Shown: in pieces, positions 26,784 to 35,159 of the stretch | How the letters are laid out: each line of letters opens with the position of its first letter | How positions within the stretch are numbered: the stretch's first letter is position 1 | Assembly: GCA_902799245.1 (NCBI GenBank) | Contig: CADBZY010000004.1 | Coordinates: 114,838-178,837 of the forward strand | DNA: 64,000 nt | From: an uncultured Ruminococcus sp. | Lineage (GTDB): Bacteria; Bacillota; Clostridia; Oscillospirales; Acutalibacteraceae | Reading direction: 5' to 3' | Translations under genes and position numbers: made by a program | Notes under the pieces: generated by a model | What the model saw: the letters and a program-made list of their open reading frames with translations, nothing else | Database searches by the model: none | What the model was told of the DNA's origin: nothing

Positions 26784-27233
26784 ATGCTTAACAGACGAGA
26801 ATCAAGGCAACAGGCATTTGAGTTTATTTTTGAAAAATCCTTCAACGGAAATGACCCGGAGGAGATTCTCCGAAATGCCGGAGAAGCAAGAGACACAGAG
26901 ATTTCAGACTATGCCCGGGAGCTTCTCAGCGGCGTTTTTGAACACGCCGAGGAAATTGACGGATACATAGCAACTTATTCTGTCAAGCGCAGCATCCGCA
27001 GGCTGTCCAAGGTGGTTTTAGCGGCTCTGCGGCTTGCCATCTATGAAATCCTGTATGTTGACGATCTTGACGCCACCATTTCCATCAATGAGGCGGTGGA
27101 ACTGACCAAGAAATTCTCTGGCAGAGACGAGTCGGGATATGTCAACGGCGTACTCGGAGGTTTTCTCAGAGCCTATGAAGCCGGAGAAATCAGCAAACCG
27201 CAGCAGAAAGCCATTGAGGGTGAGGCTCAATGA
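26784..27233 (+). CDS. nusB: Transcription antitermination factor NusB
   Basis: 149 residues, all-helical. It shows the N-terminal RNA-binding signature (RRESRQQAFEFIFE) and the C-terminal NusB blocks (LRLAIYEILYVDDLDATISINEAVELTKKFSGRDESGYVNGVLGGF). It binds boxA RNA with NusE/S10 and promotes rRNA antitermination. GGAGG lies 6 nt before the ATG. Its stop overlaps the next start by 4 nt (ATGA). Confidence 0.95.
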   Translation: MLNRRESRQQAFEFIFEKSFNGNDPEEILRNAGEARDTEISDYARELLSGVFEHAEEIDGYIATYSVKRSIRRLSKVVLAALRLAIYEILYVDDLDATISINEAVELTKKFSGRDESGYVNGVLGGFLRAYEAGEISKPQQKAIEGEAQ

Positions 27234-28168
27234 GCCGTATCTTAGGCTTTGACACCAGCAATTACACTACTTCGGCGGCGTACTATGACACCGCCACAGG
27301 TGAGATATTCCAAAGCAAAATGCTGCTTCCCGTGAAGGCGGGCGAAAAGGGAGTCCGTCAGAGCGACGCTGTTTTTCACCATACCACGCAGCTTCCACAG
27401 GTGATTTCTGCTCTCAGGAAGAAATGCGGTGGCTTTGACGGAATCGACGCCATCGGCGTTTCTACACGTCCGAGAAGTTTAGAAGGCTCCTATATGCCCT
27501 GTTTTACAGTTGGTTCGGGTACGGCGCATATTCTGTCGGATTTTCTCAGCGTACCGCTTCTCAATTTCAGTCATCAGGAAGGGCATATTGCCGCCGCGCT
27601 CTTTTCCTCGGGCAGACTTGACCTGATGAACGGAAAATTCATCGCGTTCCATGTATCCGGCGGCACAACGGAAGCGCTTCTGGTCAACGGAAACGGAGTG
27701 GGTTTTTCCGAAGAGCTGATCGCTTCCTCACTCGATCTGAAGGCGGGACAGGCGATCGACCGGACAGCCGTTATGTTGGGGCTCCCCTTCCCCGGCGGTA
27801 TTCACCTTGAAAATCTCGCTCTCGGATGCGACGAAAAAATCAGCTACAAGCCCACCATGAAGGACTGCGACTGCTGCATGTCAGGCATTGAAAACAAATG
27901 TGCAAAGCTGCTCAGCGACGGAGCTTCAAAGGAATACATCGCTAAATTCTGCCTGACAGCGGTGATGAATTCCATTATCGGCATGACAGATGCCATTCTC
28001 GGACAATACGGAGACATGCCGATCATTTACGCCGGAGGAGTTATGTCCAACGGCATCATGCAGCGGGAGATTTCCGCGAGGTATGTCAGCGCGAATTTTG
28101 CCGCTCCTGAATTTTCCTGCGACAACGCGGCGGGAGTCGCCATTCTCGCGGCGGCAGGCATTTCATAA
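27230..28168 (+). CDS. TsaD/Kae1-like (peptidase M22 family) protein
   Basis: 312 residues of the ASKHA fold. Visible are FDTSNYTTSAAYYD (phosphate 1 loop), HHTTQ, FSHQEGHIAAAL (metal-binding HxxxH of the Kae1 family), HVSGGTTEALLV and YAGGVMSNGIMQ. It resembles TsaD, which makes t6A in tRNA, but it is shorter and is found as an extra paralog between nusB and xseA in Clostridia; its own function is not established. A Cys cluster (CDCCMSGIENKC, residues 217-228) is not part of canonical TsaD. Translationally coupled to nusB. Confidence 0.82.
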   Translation: MSRILGFDTSNYTTSAAYYDTATGEIFQSKMLLPVKAGEKGVRQSDAVFHHTTQLPQVISALRKKCGGFDGIDAIGVSTRPRSLEGSYMPCFTVGSGTAHILSDFLSVPLLNFSHQEGHIAAALFSSGRLDLMNGKFIAFHVSGGTTEALLVNGNGVGFSEELIASSLDLKAGQAIDRTAVMLGLPFPGGIHLENLALGCDEKISYKPTMKDCDCCMSGIENKCAKLLSDGASKEYIAKFCLTAVMNSIIGMTDAILGQYGDMPIIYAGGVMSNGIMQREISARYVSANFAAPEFSCDNAAGVAILAAAGIS

Positions 28169-28189
28169 ATAATTGGCAGGGATATAATA

Positions 28190-29395
28190 TTGGAAGTTTT
28201 TTCTGTTAGTCAGATCAACAAATACATTAAAGGGCTGATGGACGGCGACAACATTCTCCGCGACGTCACCGTGTCGGGTGAAATATCCAATTTCAAGCGG
28301 CACAGCTCAGGACATTACTACTTTTCCATCAAGGATCAGGGCTCAGCGCTTTCGGCGGCTATGTTCAAGTGGCAGAACCGCACGCTGCATTTCCTACCGG
28401 AAAACGGAATGAGGGTGCTGGTTCACGGGAGAATCTCGGTCTATGAGCCGTCTGGACAGTATCAGATCATAGCCGACAGCATTCAGCCCGACGGAGTGGG
28501 CGCTCTCTATGAGCAGTATGAAAGACTGAAAAGAGCGCTGGAAAGAAAGGGCTACCTTGACCCGGCGCGAAAGAAGCCGATACTGCAGTTTCCGAGGAAA
28601 ATTGCGGTCATCACCTCCCCCACCGGCGCGGCCATACGCGATATTCTGAACATTCTCGGCAGGCGGTTTCCGCTGGTTCCGATAGACGTCTATCCCTCCG
28701 AAGTGCAGGGAGAAAACGCTCCCGCTATGCTCGCCGCTGCTCTTTACGCAGCCAACCGCAACGCCGACTGTGACGTGATCATCATAGGGCGCGGCGGCGG
28801 CTCAATGGAGGATTTATGGGCGTTCAACAGTGTCGAAGTGATTAAGGCGGTGATCGATTCGGAGATTCCGGTCATCTCAGCCGTCGGTCACGAAACCGAC
28901 TTCACACTGAGCGATTTTGTCGCCGATCTGCGTGCTCCGACTCCTTCGGCTGCCGCAGAGCTGGCGGTACCGGACAGTGAGGGCGTGCTTCAATACCTGA
29001 GCAATTACAGGGCCAAGACGGCGGCAGCGCTGGATAGAAGAATTGCCAACGGCGAGGCGAAACTGTCCTCCATCATGAACATGCAGTGCATGAAGAATCC
29101 GCTGACCTTTACCGAAAACAAAAGCAGGCAGCTTGATGAGGTCATATCACGTTTAGAAATATCCGTAAACGACAAGCTCCATTCATGTGAATCAGATCTC
29201 AGAGAGGTTGCCTCAAAGCTTGCCGCGCTCAATCCGCTCGCGGTTCTTGCAAGAGGCTATTCCGTTGCTTACAGGGACAATAAACCGCTCAGTTCTGTAA
29301 AGGGATTGGCAGAGGGCGACACCATAAAGATAAGATTCAGTGACGGCAGCGCGGACTGCCGCGTGGAAAAAACTTCATTGGAGGAAGTATTGTAA
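28190..29395 (+). CDS. xseA: Exodeoxyribonuclease VII large subunit
   Basis: 401 residues. An N-terminal OB fold (VSGEISNFKRHSSGHYYFSIKDQGS) is joined to the catalytic domain (VITSPTGAAIRDILNIL, DVIIIGRGGGSMEDLWAFN, AVGHETDFTLSDFVADLRAPTPSAAAEL) and a coiled-coil C-terminal region. It degrades single-stranded DNA with XseB. The start is TTG at 28190 (MEVFSVSQINKYI) behind AGGGA. It lies in the usual nusB-xseA-xseB-ispA order. Confidence 0.95.
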   Translation: MEVFSVSQINKYIKGLMDGDNILRDVTVSGEISNFKRHSSGHYYFSIKDQGSALSAAMFKWQNRTLHFLPENGMRVLVHGRISVYEPSGQYQIIADSIQPDGVGALYEQYERLKRALERKGYLDPARKKPILQFPRKIAVITSPTGAAIRDILNILGRRFPLVPIDVYPSEVQGENAPAMLAAALYAANRNADCDVIIIGRGGGSMEDLWAFNSVEVIKAVIDSEIPVISAVGHETDFTLSDFVADLRAPTPSAAAELAVPDSEGVLQYLSNYRAKTAAALDRRIANGEAKLSSIMNMQCMKNPLTFTENKSRQLDEVISRLEISVNDKLHSCESDLREVASKLAALNPLAVLARGYSVAYRDNKPLSSVKGLAEGDTIKIRFSDGSADCRVEKTSLEEVL

Positions 29396-29396
29396 T

Positions 29397-29624
29397 ATGA
29401 GCACAACCAAAAAGCCGGAGAGCTTTGAAGCGGCTATGCGCCGTCTTGAAGAAATAGCCAATCTGCTGGAAGACGGCGAAGCGGAACTTGCAAAGTCACT
29501 CGAGCTGTATAAAGAGGGCGCGGAACTTGCTGCATACTGCACGCAGCAGCTGAAAGACGCGCGGCAGCAGGTAAATCTGCTGTCCAAAGAAAGCTATTCC
29601 ACTACCGACAAGGAGGAAAACTGA
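29397..29624 (+). CDS. xseB: Exodeoxyribonuclease VII small subunit
   Basis: 75 residues. Two helices with the family motif SFEAAMRRLEEIANLLEDGEAELAKSLELYKEG, which packs on the XseA coiled coil. ATG at 29397 is 2 nt after the xseA stop, with GGAGG 12 nt upstream inside xseA; longer in-frame extensions lie within xseA and are rejected. Confidence 0.93.
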   Translation: MSTTKKPESFEAAMRRLEEIANLLEDGEAELAKSLELYKEGAELAAYCTQQLKDARQQVNLLSKESYSTTDKEEN

Positions 29625-29625
29625 C

Positions 29626-30513
29626 ATGACCGACATCGTAAAAGAAAGACAGAACCATTGGCTTCCCAAAATCGAAGCCGAGCTTGACAGATACACCGCG
29701 CAGTGCGGCTCCATGCACAGAATACTGCTGGAAGCCATGCGCTACAGCCTGCTCGACGCTGGCAAAAGAATCCGTCCTATCCTCGCGCTGGAATTCTGCC
29801 GCGCGGCGGGAGGAAACCCCGAGGACGCCATGCCCTTTGCGTGCGGCGTGGAGATGATACATACCTATTCCCTGATTCACGACGATCTCCCCTGCATGGA
29901 CGATGACGACCTGCGCAGGGGCAAGCCATCCTGTCACGTGAAATTCGGAGAGGCTAACGCTCTTCTTGCCGGAGACGCCCTGCAGCCGCTTGCCTTTGAG
30001 ACCATGCTCTCCGGAAGCAGCATCCGCCCTGACCTCACCGTCAGAGCCGCGGCAACGCTTGCTCATGCCTGCGGCGCTGCCGGTATGGTGGGCGGTCAGA
30101 TGATCGACCTTGAAAACGAGGGAAAGCACGTGGGTCTTGACGAGCTGAGAGTGATGGATTCCGGCAAGACCGGTGCTATTATCAAGGCTGCCTGCGTGAT
30201 GGGCGTGATTGCCGCCGACGGCAACGACGACATGATCGCCATTGCAGAGAGTTACGCCGAAAACATCGGAATTGCCTTCCAGATTACGGACGATATTCTG
30301 GACGTAACCAGCACCGCAGAGGTGCTGGGCAAGCCGGTGGAAAGTGACATCGGAAACGACAAATCAACATACGTCTCCCTTCTCGGCTTGGAAAAAGCAC
30401 GTGAGGAAGCCGCGAGACACACCGCGCTGGCAGTAGAGGCTGTTGCACCGCTCGGCGAAAAGGCGGAATTCCTTGCACGTTTCGCGGAAATGCTTGCGGG
30501 AAGGATCAAGTAA
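29626..30513 (+). CDS. ispA: Polyprenyl (farnesyl/geranyl) diphosphate synthase
   Basis: 295-residue trans-isoprenyl diphosphate synthase. The first Asp-rich motif is DDLPCMDDDDLRRG (from residue 86, the long DDx4D bacterial type) and the second is FQITDDILD. GKRIRP and GGQMIDLE are also typical. Makes C15 (or C10/C20) diphosphates for undecaprenyl and other isoprenoids; product length is not certain. AAGGAGG precedes the ATG, which lies 1 nt after xseB. dxs lies downstream. Confidence 0.93.
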   Translation: MTDIVKERQNHWLPKIEAELDRYTAQCGSMHRILLEAMRYSLLDAGKRIRPILALEFCRAAGGNPEDAMPFACGVEMIHTYSLIHDDLPCMDDDDLRRGKPSCHVKFGEANALLAGDALQPLAFETMLSGSSIRPDLTVRAAATLAHACGAAGMVGGQMIDLENEGKHVGLDELRVMDSGKTGAIIKAACVMGVIAADGNDDMIAIAESYAENIGIAFQITDDILDVTSTAEVLGKPVESDIGNDKSTYVSLLGLEKAREEAARHTALAVEAVAPLGEKAEFLARFAEMLAGRIK

Positions 30514-30531
30514 TGTCGGAGGTAATTTGCG

Positions 30532-30990
30532 ATGAGAACAATAAAGGCATTGCTTGAAAATTATGTTTTGGTATGCACCCTTTCTTCTTGGGCAACGGCA
30601 CAGGTATGCAAATTCCTTCTGATTTATTTCCTGAACCACGAAGTGAAGCTGGAACGTCTGGCCGGCGCGGGAGGAATGCCGAGTGCACACTCCGCTACCG
30701 TCACGGCGCTGGTGATTTCCTGCGCAAGATTTGAAGGCATCGGCTCCACATTCTTTGCTATCGCGGTCGCCCTGGCGGCGATTGTCATTTACGACGCTAT
30801 GGGCGTAAGAAACGAGGCCGGAAAGCACGCCAAAATCATCAATCAGATGAGAAAAAGCACGCAAAATGCCGAGAATAACGAAAACTCCGATTACAAGGAG
30901 CTTAAGGAAATGCTCGGACACACTCCAATAGAGGTTGTAGGCGGCGTTTTTACCGGTATTCTTGTGCCGCTCCTGATTCCTCTGCCTTAA
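30532..30990 (+). CDS. Divergent PAP2-family membrane protein (DUF212 type)
   Basis: 152 residues with about four membrane helices. GGMPSAHSATVTAL (PSxH) and GHTPIEVVGG (Gly-His then Glu/Val) match the divergent PAP2/acid phosphatase-vanadium haloperoxidase-related family. Its place between ispA and dxs suggests a polyprenyl-phosphate phosphatase role, but the usual third motif is incomplete and activity is uncertain. GGAGG lies 9 nt before the ATG. Confidence 0.85.
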   Translation: MRTIKALLENYVLVCTLSSWATAQVCKFLLIYFLNHEVKLERLAGAGGMPSAHSATVTALVISCARFEGIGSTFFAIAVALAAIVIYDAMGVRNEAGKHAKIINQMRKSTQNAENNENSDYKELKEMLGHTPIEVVGGVFTGILVPLLIPLP

Positions 30991-31028
30991 TTGCAGCACA
31001 GGTTTTCTGTAAAGGTGGTATATTTACA

Positions 31029-32912
31029 ATGTCTGAATCCTTATTGGATACGATTAATTCGCCTGCTGACATAAAAAATTTCAGCAGAGAAGAGATTGAG
31101 CGCCTTTGCGCCGAAATAAGAGAACGCCTGATTGAAACGGTTTCCCAGAATGGCGGGCATTTAGCCTCCAACTTGGGCGTTGTTGAGTTGACGGTCGCCA
31201 TGCACAGGGTTTTTGATTCCCCTCACGATCAATTCATGTTCGACGTGGGACACCAGTGCTACACTCATAAATTACTGACCGGACGGCGGGAGCAGTTTTC
31301 CACACTCCGCACAGAAGGCGGTATGTCGGGTTTTCCAAAACCTTCCGAAAGTGAGCACGACCCGATGATCTCCGGCCACAGCAGCACATCCATTTCGGCC
31401 GCAAGCGGTCTGGCTGCCGCCAAAAAGCTCAAAGGTGACGATGGCTGTGTCGTAGCGGTGATCGGCGACGGTGCCCTGACAGGCGGTATGGCTTACGAGG
31501 GTCTGAATAATTTAGGACGGATGCACGAGCGCGTCATCGTCATACTCAATGACAACAAAATGTCCATCTCCAAAAACGTCGGCTCCATGGCGCGTTATCT
31601 CGCCGGAATAAGAACCCGAAGAGGATACATTCGCGTCAAAACCAAAATATCCAAAGCGCTGCAAAAGGTTCCGTTCATCGGAATCAAAATCAATAACCTC
31701 CTTTTCCGTTCAAAAAAGGCGCTCAAGGGCGCCATTCTTCACCGGCGCGGTACAATCTTCGAGGACATGGGCTTTCTCTACATCGGACCTGTTGACGGAC
31801 ACAATGAGAAGGTGCTGGAGCGCACGCTCAACGTCGCCAAATCGATGAACAACAGACCCGTTCTCATTCATATCTGCACCGTCAAGGGCAAGGGTTACGA
31901 ACCGGCTGAGCTTAAGCCGAAGGTATTCCATGGCATCTCCGGATTTGACATCGACTCCGGCGAGCCGAAGCACGGCGGTACGACTTTTTCCGACGTATTT
32001 GCGGGATGTCTGTGCGAGTTTGCGGCGGAGGACGAAACCGTCTGCGCTGTGACCGCCGCCATGAAATCGGGCACTGCGCTCACAGAATTTGCTTCCACCT
32101 ACCGCAGGCGTTTCTTTGATGTCGGCATTGCGGAGGGCCACGCCGTTACTTTTTGCGCGGGAATGGCTGCCAACGGAATGAGGCCGGTGTTCGCGGTGTA
32201 TTCCAGCTTTTTGCAGCGCGGTTATGATCAGTTGATACACGATGTTGCCATTCAGGGACTGAACGTGACATTCGCGGTGGACCGCGCCGGAATTGTCGGC
32301 GAAGACGGCGAAACGCACCAGGGATTATTCGACACGGCAATGCTCGGCACCATACCGAATATACACATCTACTGTCCCGCCTATTTCAGCGAGATGAAGC
32401 CCATGCTGTATAAGAGCATGTATGTTTACACCGGTCCCTGCGCCATTCGTTATCCGAGAGGTTCTGAAAAATACAAACCGGAAGGATTTGAAGCCGAGGG
32501 CAATGATTTCGATTTGTTTGATCAGAACGGCGGGATTCTGGCCGTCACCTACGGAAGGATCTTCGGCAATCTCTGTCAGACAGCTGAAAGACTTAAGGAC
32601 GAAGGATCCAATATCAGCCTTCTGAAATTGGGACTTGTCAAACCCATTCCGGAGGAAGCGCTGAAAGCCGCCTCCGTTTACAAAACGATTGTCTTTTTTG
32701 AGGAAGGCATTAAGCACGGCGGCGTCGGAGAGGATTTCTGTTCTCTGCTTGCGGGAAACGGCTGGAACGGCCGCTTCATCCTCCGTGCAGTGGACGACAG
32801 GTTTGTTCCACACGCGTCGGTCAATTCCTCGCTCGCAAAGCTCGGACTTGATTCAGACGGAATGTATGACACAATAAAATCCGCAATAAGCGGAAAGGAC
32901 GGAATGATTTGA
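31029..32912 (+). CDS. dxs: 1-deoxy-D-xylulose-5-phosphate synthase
   Basis: 627 residues. A thiamine-diphosphate enzyme that condenses pyruvate and glyceraldehyde 3-phosphate, the entry step of the MEP pathway. Domain I has HLASNLGVVELTVAMHRVF, DVGHQCYTHK, GHSSTSISAASGLA and the ThDP/Mg motif GDGALTGGMAYEGLNN...NDNKMSIS. The transketolase-like domain has DVGIAEGHAVTFCAGMA and DRAGIVGEDGETHQG. Length is normal. Stop overlaps the tlyA start by 4 nt. Confidence 0.97.
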   Translation: MSESLLDTINSPADIKNFSREEIERLCAEIRERLIETVSQNGGHLASNLGVVELTVAMHRVFDSPHDQFMFDVGHQCYTHKLLTGRREQFSTLRTEGGMSGFPKPSESEHDPMISGHSSTSISAASGLAAAKKLKGDDGCVVAVIGDGALTGGMAYEGLNNLGRMHERVIVILNDNKMSISKNVGSMARYLAGIRTRRGYIRVKTKISKALQKVPFIGIKINNLLFRSKKALKGAILHRRGTIFEDMGFLYIGPVDGHNEKVLERTLNVAKSMNNRPVLIHICTVKGKGYEPAELKPKVFHGISGFDIDSGEPKHGGTTFSDVFAGCLCEFAAEDETVCAVTAAMKSGTALTEFASTYRRRFFDVGIAEGHAVTFCAGMAANGMRPVFAVYSSFLQRGYDQLIHDVAIQGLNVTFAVDRAGIVGEDGETHQGLFDTAMLGTIPNIHIYCPAYFSEMKPMLYKSMYVYTGPCAIRYPRGSEKYKPEGFEAEGNDFDLFDQNGGILAVTYGRIFGNLCQTAERLKDEGSNISLLKLGLVKPIPEEALKAASVYKTIVFFEEGIKHGGVGEDFCSLLAGNGWNGRFILRAVDDRFVPHASVNSSLAKLGLDSDGMYDTIKSAISGKDGMI

Positions 32913-33709
32913 GCGATAAGATTAGACTTGACACCGCCGTATTCGAGGCGGGACTCGCCGAAAGCCGCGAAAAAGCGAAGGCTATGATCATGGAGGGCAT
33001 TGTCTTTGTGAACAACCAGAAGGAGGACAAGCCCGGCACACAGATTCGCTCTGACGCTAAGATCGAGGTACGGGGCGAAAAGCTGCCCTTTGCCAGCCGC
33101 GGAGGATTGAAGCTGGACAAGGCTGTCAAGGTATTCGGCATCACATTGAAGGACAAAATCTGCATGGACGTCGGCGCGTCCCACGGAGGATTTACCGACT
33201 GTATGCTCCAGAACGGTGCTAAAAAGGTTTATTCCGTTGACGTCGGCTACGGTCAGCTTGTCTGGAAGCTGCGCAACGACCCCAGAGTGGTCAATATGGA
33301 GCGCACCAACATCCGTTATGTCACACCGGAACAGATTGACGACAGGCTGGATTTTGCCAGTGTTGACGTTTCGTTTATCTCGCTCACTCTCGTGGTGCCG
33401 GTCGTTCGTCAGCTTCTGAAGGACGGCGGCGAGATCATGTGCCTCATCAAGCCGCAGTTTGAGGCGGGCAAGGGAAAAGTCGGCAAAAAGGGCGTTGTCC
33501 GTGAGCCTGAAATCCACTGCGAGGTCATTCAAAAGATTATCGACCTTATGTATGATAATAAATTCAGAATCATCGGGCTTGACTACTCTCCCATCAAGGG
33601 TCCCGAAGGCAATATCGAATATTTGATTTACGCGGCAAAGGACGACGGCGCGCAGCCATTTGAATTCGACGTCAAGCAGCTTGTGAGCGAGTCGCACAGC
33701 AAGCTGTAA
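32909..33709 (+). CDS. tlyA: TlyA family rRNA 2'-O-methyltransferase (or hemolysin A homologue)
   Basis: 266 residues. An N-terminal S4 RNA-binding domain (RLDTAVFEAGLAESREKAKAMIMEGIVFVN) is followed by an FtsJ-like SAM domain (MDVGASHGGFTDCMLQNGAKKVYSVDVGYGQL, SVDVSFISLTLVVP, LIKPQFEAGKGKVGKKGVV). In mycobacteria TlyA methylates 16S and 23S rRNA at capreomycin-related sites. The start is TTG at 32909, overlapping the dxs stop as TTGA, with AAGGACGG upstream. Confidence 0.93.
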   Translation: MSDKIRLDTAVFEAGLAESREKAKAMIMEGIVFVNNQKEDKPGTQIRSDAKIEVRGEKLPFASRGGLKLDKAVKVFGITLKDKICMDVGASHGGFTDCMLQNGAKKVYSVDVGYGQLVWKLRNDPRVVNMERTNIRYVTPEQIDDRLDFASVDVSFISLTLVVPVVRQLLKDGGEIMCLIKPQFEAGKGKVGKKGVVREPEIHCEVIQKIIDLMYDNKFRIIGLDYSPIKGPEGNIEYLIYAAKDDGAQPFEFDVKQLVSESHSKL

Positions 33710-33760
33710 CTGTCATGATAACGCAAATTCTTCTTTGCCTCATTAAATGGGGAATGTAAA

Positions 33761-34612
33761 ATGAATCTGTTTGTAACGCCAAATAACGATAAGCAGGGCA
33801 TTTTCGAAAGTACAACAAGTCTTTGCAAAGCCCTGCATGAACACGGAGCCACTGTTTACATGCTCAACTCCGACAAGGAAAAATACAAGGACTGCTGTGA
33901 TGTTTCCGGAGGAAATATCATCGAGCTGACCAAAAGCTGCGACGCGGTAATCGCTTTAGGCGGTGACGGAACTATTCTTCGTTCCGCGACGATCGCAGCC
34001 GTCTACGATAAACCTGTTCTGGGACTCAATCAGGGACGGCTGGGCTTTATGGCAGGTCTGGAAATGAGTGAACTTCCTTTGATTTCCCGCCTGTTTACAA
34101 AAGAATACGAGATACAGCGGCGAATGATGCTGGATGTTGCCGTCCGGCACAACGGCAAGTGCAAATATCGCAACATTTCGCTCAACGACGTGGTTCTCTC
34201 ACGTGGGGCGATGAGTCACATTATCGACTTCAAAGTCATGCATAACAGCGACACCTGCCTTGAATACCGCGCTGACGGAATAATTATTTCTACTCCGACA
34301 GGCTCCACCGCCTATTCCCTGTCTGCAGGCGGGCCAGTTGTGGATCCCAGTGTAAAATGCATTATGCTTACGCCGGTATGTCCTCATTCGCTCTGCAACC
34401 GTTCGGTTATTTTTTCAAGTGATTCATATCTTGATATCGAACCCAGCATAACCTACGACAATGAGCTATACCTTACGATTGACGGAGATGGCGTCTTCAG
34501 GATGGAAAAAAACTATACCATACATATGAAACGCTCCAAGGTCAACGCAAAATTTATCATTATTAAGCAAGACAGCTTTTCAAGGGTTTTCACCGAGAAA
34601 ATGCTTCGATAA
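33761..34612 (+). CDS. nadK: NAD kinase
   Basis: 283 residues. It phosphorylates NAD to NADP. The catalytic GGDGTILRSA (67-76), NQGRLGFMA, the NAD-site motif PTGSTAYSLSAGGPVVDP and LTPVCPHSL are all present. It connects the chromosomal NAD pathway (nadABC at 11.6-14.9 kb) with NADP supply. Standard position between tlyA and argR. Confidence 0.95.
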   Translation: MNLFVTPNNDKQGIFESTTSLCKALHEHGATVYMLNSDKEKYKDCCDVSGGNIIELTKSCDAVIALGGDGTILRSATIAAVYDKPVLGLNQGRLGFMAGLEMSELPLISRLFTKEYEIQRRMMLDVAVRHNGKCKYRNISLNDVVLSRGAMSHIIDFKVMHNSDTCLEYRADGIIISTPTGSTAYSLSAGGPVVDPSVKCIMLTPVCPHSLCNRSVIFSSDSYLDIEPSITYDNELYLTIDGDGVFRMEKNYTIHMKRSKVNAKFIIIKQDSFSRVFTEKMLR

Positions 34613-34648
34613 ATATCAGCCTTTACTGGCGACAGGACAGTGATCTCT

Positions 34649-35104
34649 TTGAAGAACAGCAGACATAAAAAAATTCTTGAAATTATCCGTTCCCAGAATG
34701 TTGAGACGCAGGAGGAACTGATGCAGAAACTCTGTGAATCAGGATACAGCGTCACGCAGGCCACCGTTTCAAGGGATATTAACACATTAAGACTGGTGAA
34801 GATTCCAGTCGGTTCAGGCGGATATAAGTATTCCGAGACTGGGCTGAAAAGCTCCGCCAACACTTTAAAATATTTTGCTATGTTCACTGAAAACGTCACA
34901 TCCGTCTCCCGCGGACAGAATATTGTCTGCCTGAAATGCCTGACGGGAATGGCGCAGGCAGTATGCGCTTCCTTTGACAGCATAAACAAAGAAAATATTG
35001 TCGGCACTATCGCGGGTGAAGATACCATCTTCATTCTCTGCAAAACCGACAAGGACGCGGAAGCTCTCACCGATGAGATGCAGAAGATGCTGCTTGGCGC
35101 CTGA
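34649..35104 (+). CDS. argR: Arginine repressor ArgR
   Basis: 151 residues. The N-terminal winged helix (NSRHKKILEIIRSQNVETQEELMQKLCESGYSVTQATVSRDINTL) is followed by a C-terminal hexamerisation/arginine-binding domain ending in VGTIAGEDTIFILCKTDKDA. It represses arginine synthesis genes at ARG boxes. TTG at 34649 gives the family-typical LKNSRH N-terminus, with AGGA 11 nt upstream; the in-frame GTG at 34640 would have only a 2-nt spacer. Confidence 0.93.
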   Translation: MKNSRHKKILEIIRSQNVETQEELMQKLCESGYSVTQATVSRDINTLRLVKIPVGSGGYKYSETGLKSSANTLKYFAMFTENVTSVSRGQNIVCLKCLTGMAQAVCASFDSINKENIVGTIAGEDTIFILCKTDKDAEALTDEMQKMLLGA

Positions 35105-35159
35105 TTATCTTTATCTTCTGATTAATACTTTTGAATCAAACAGGACGGTTATTTAAAAA

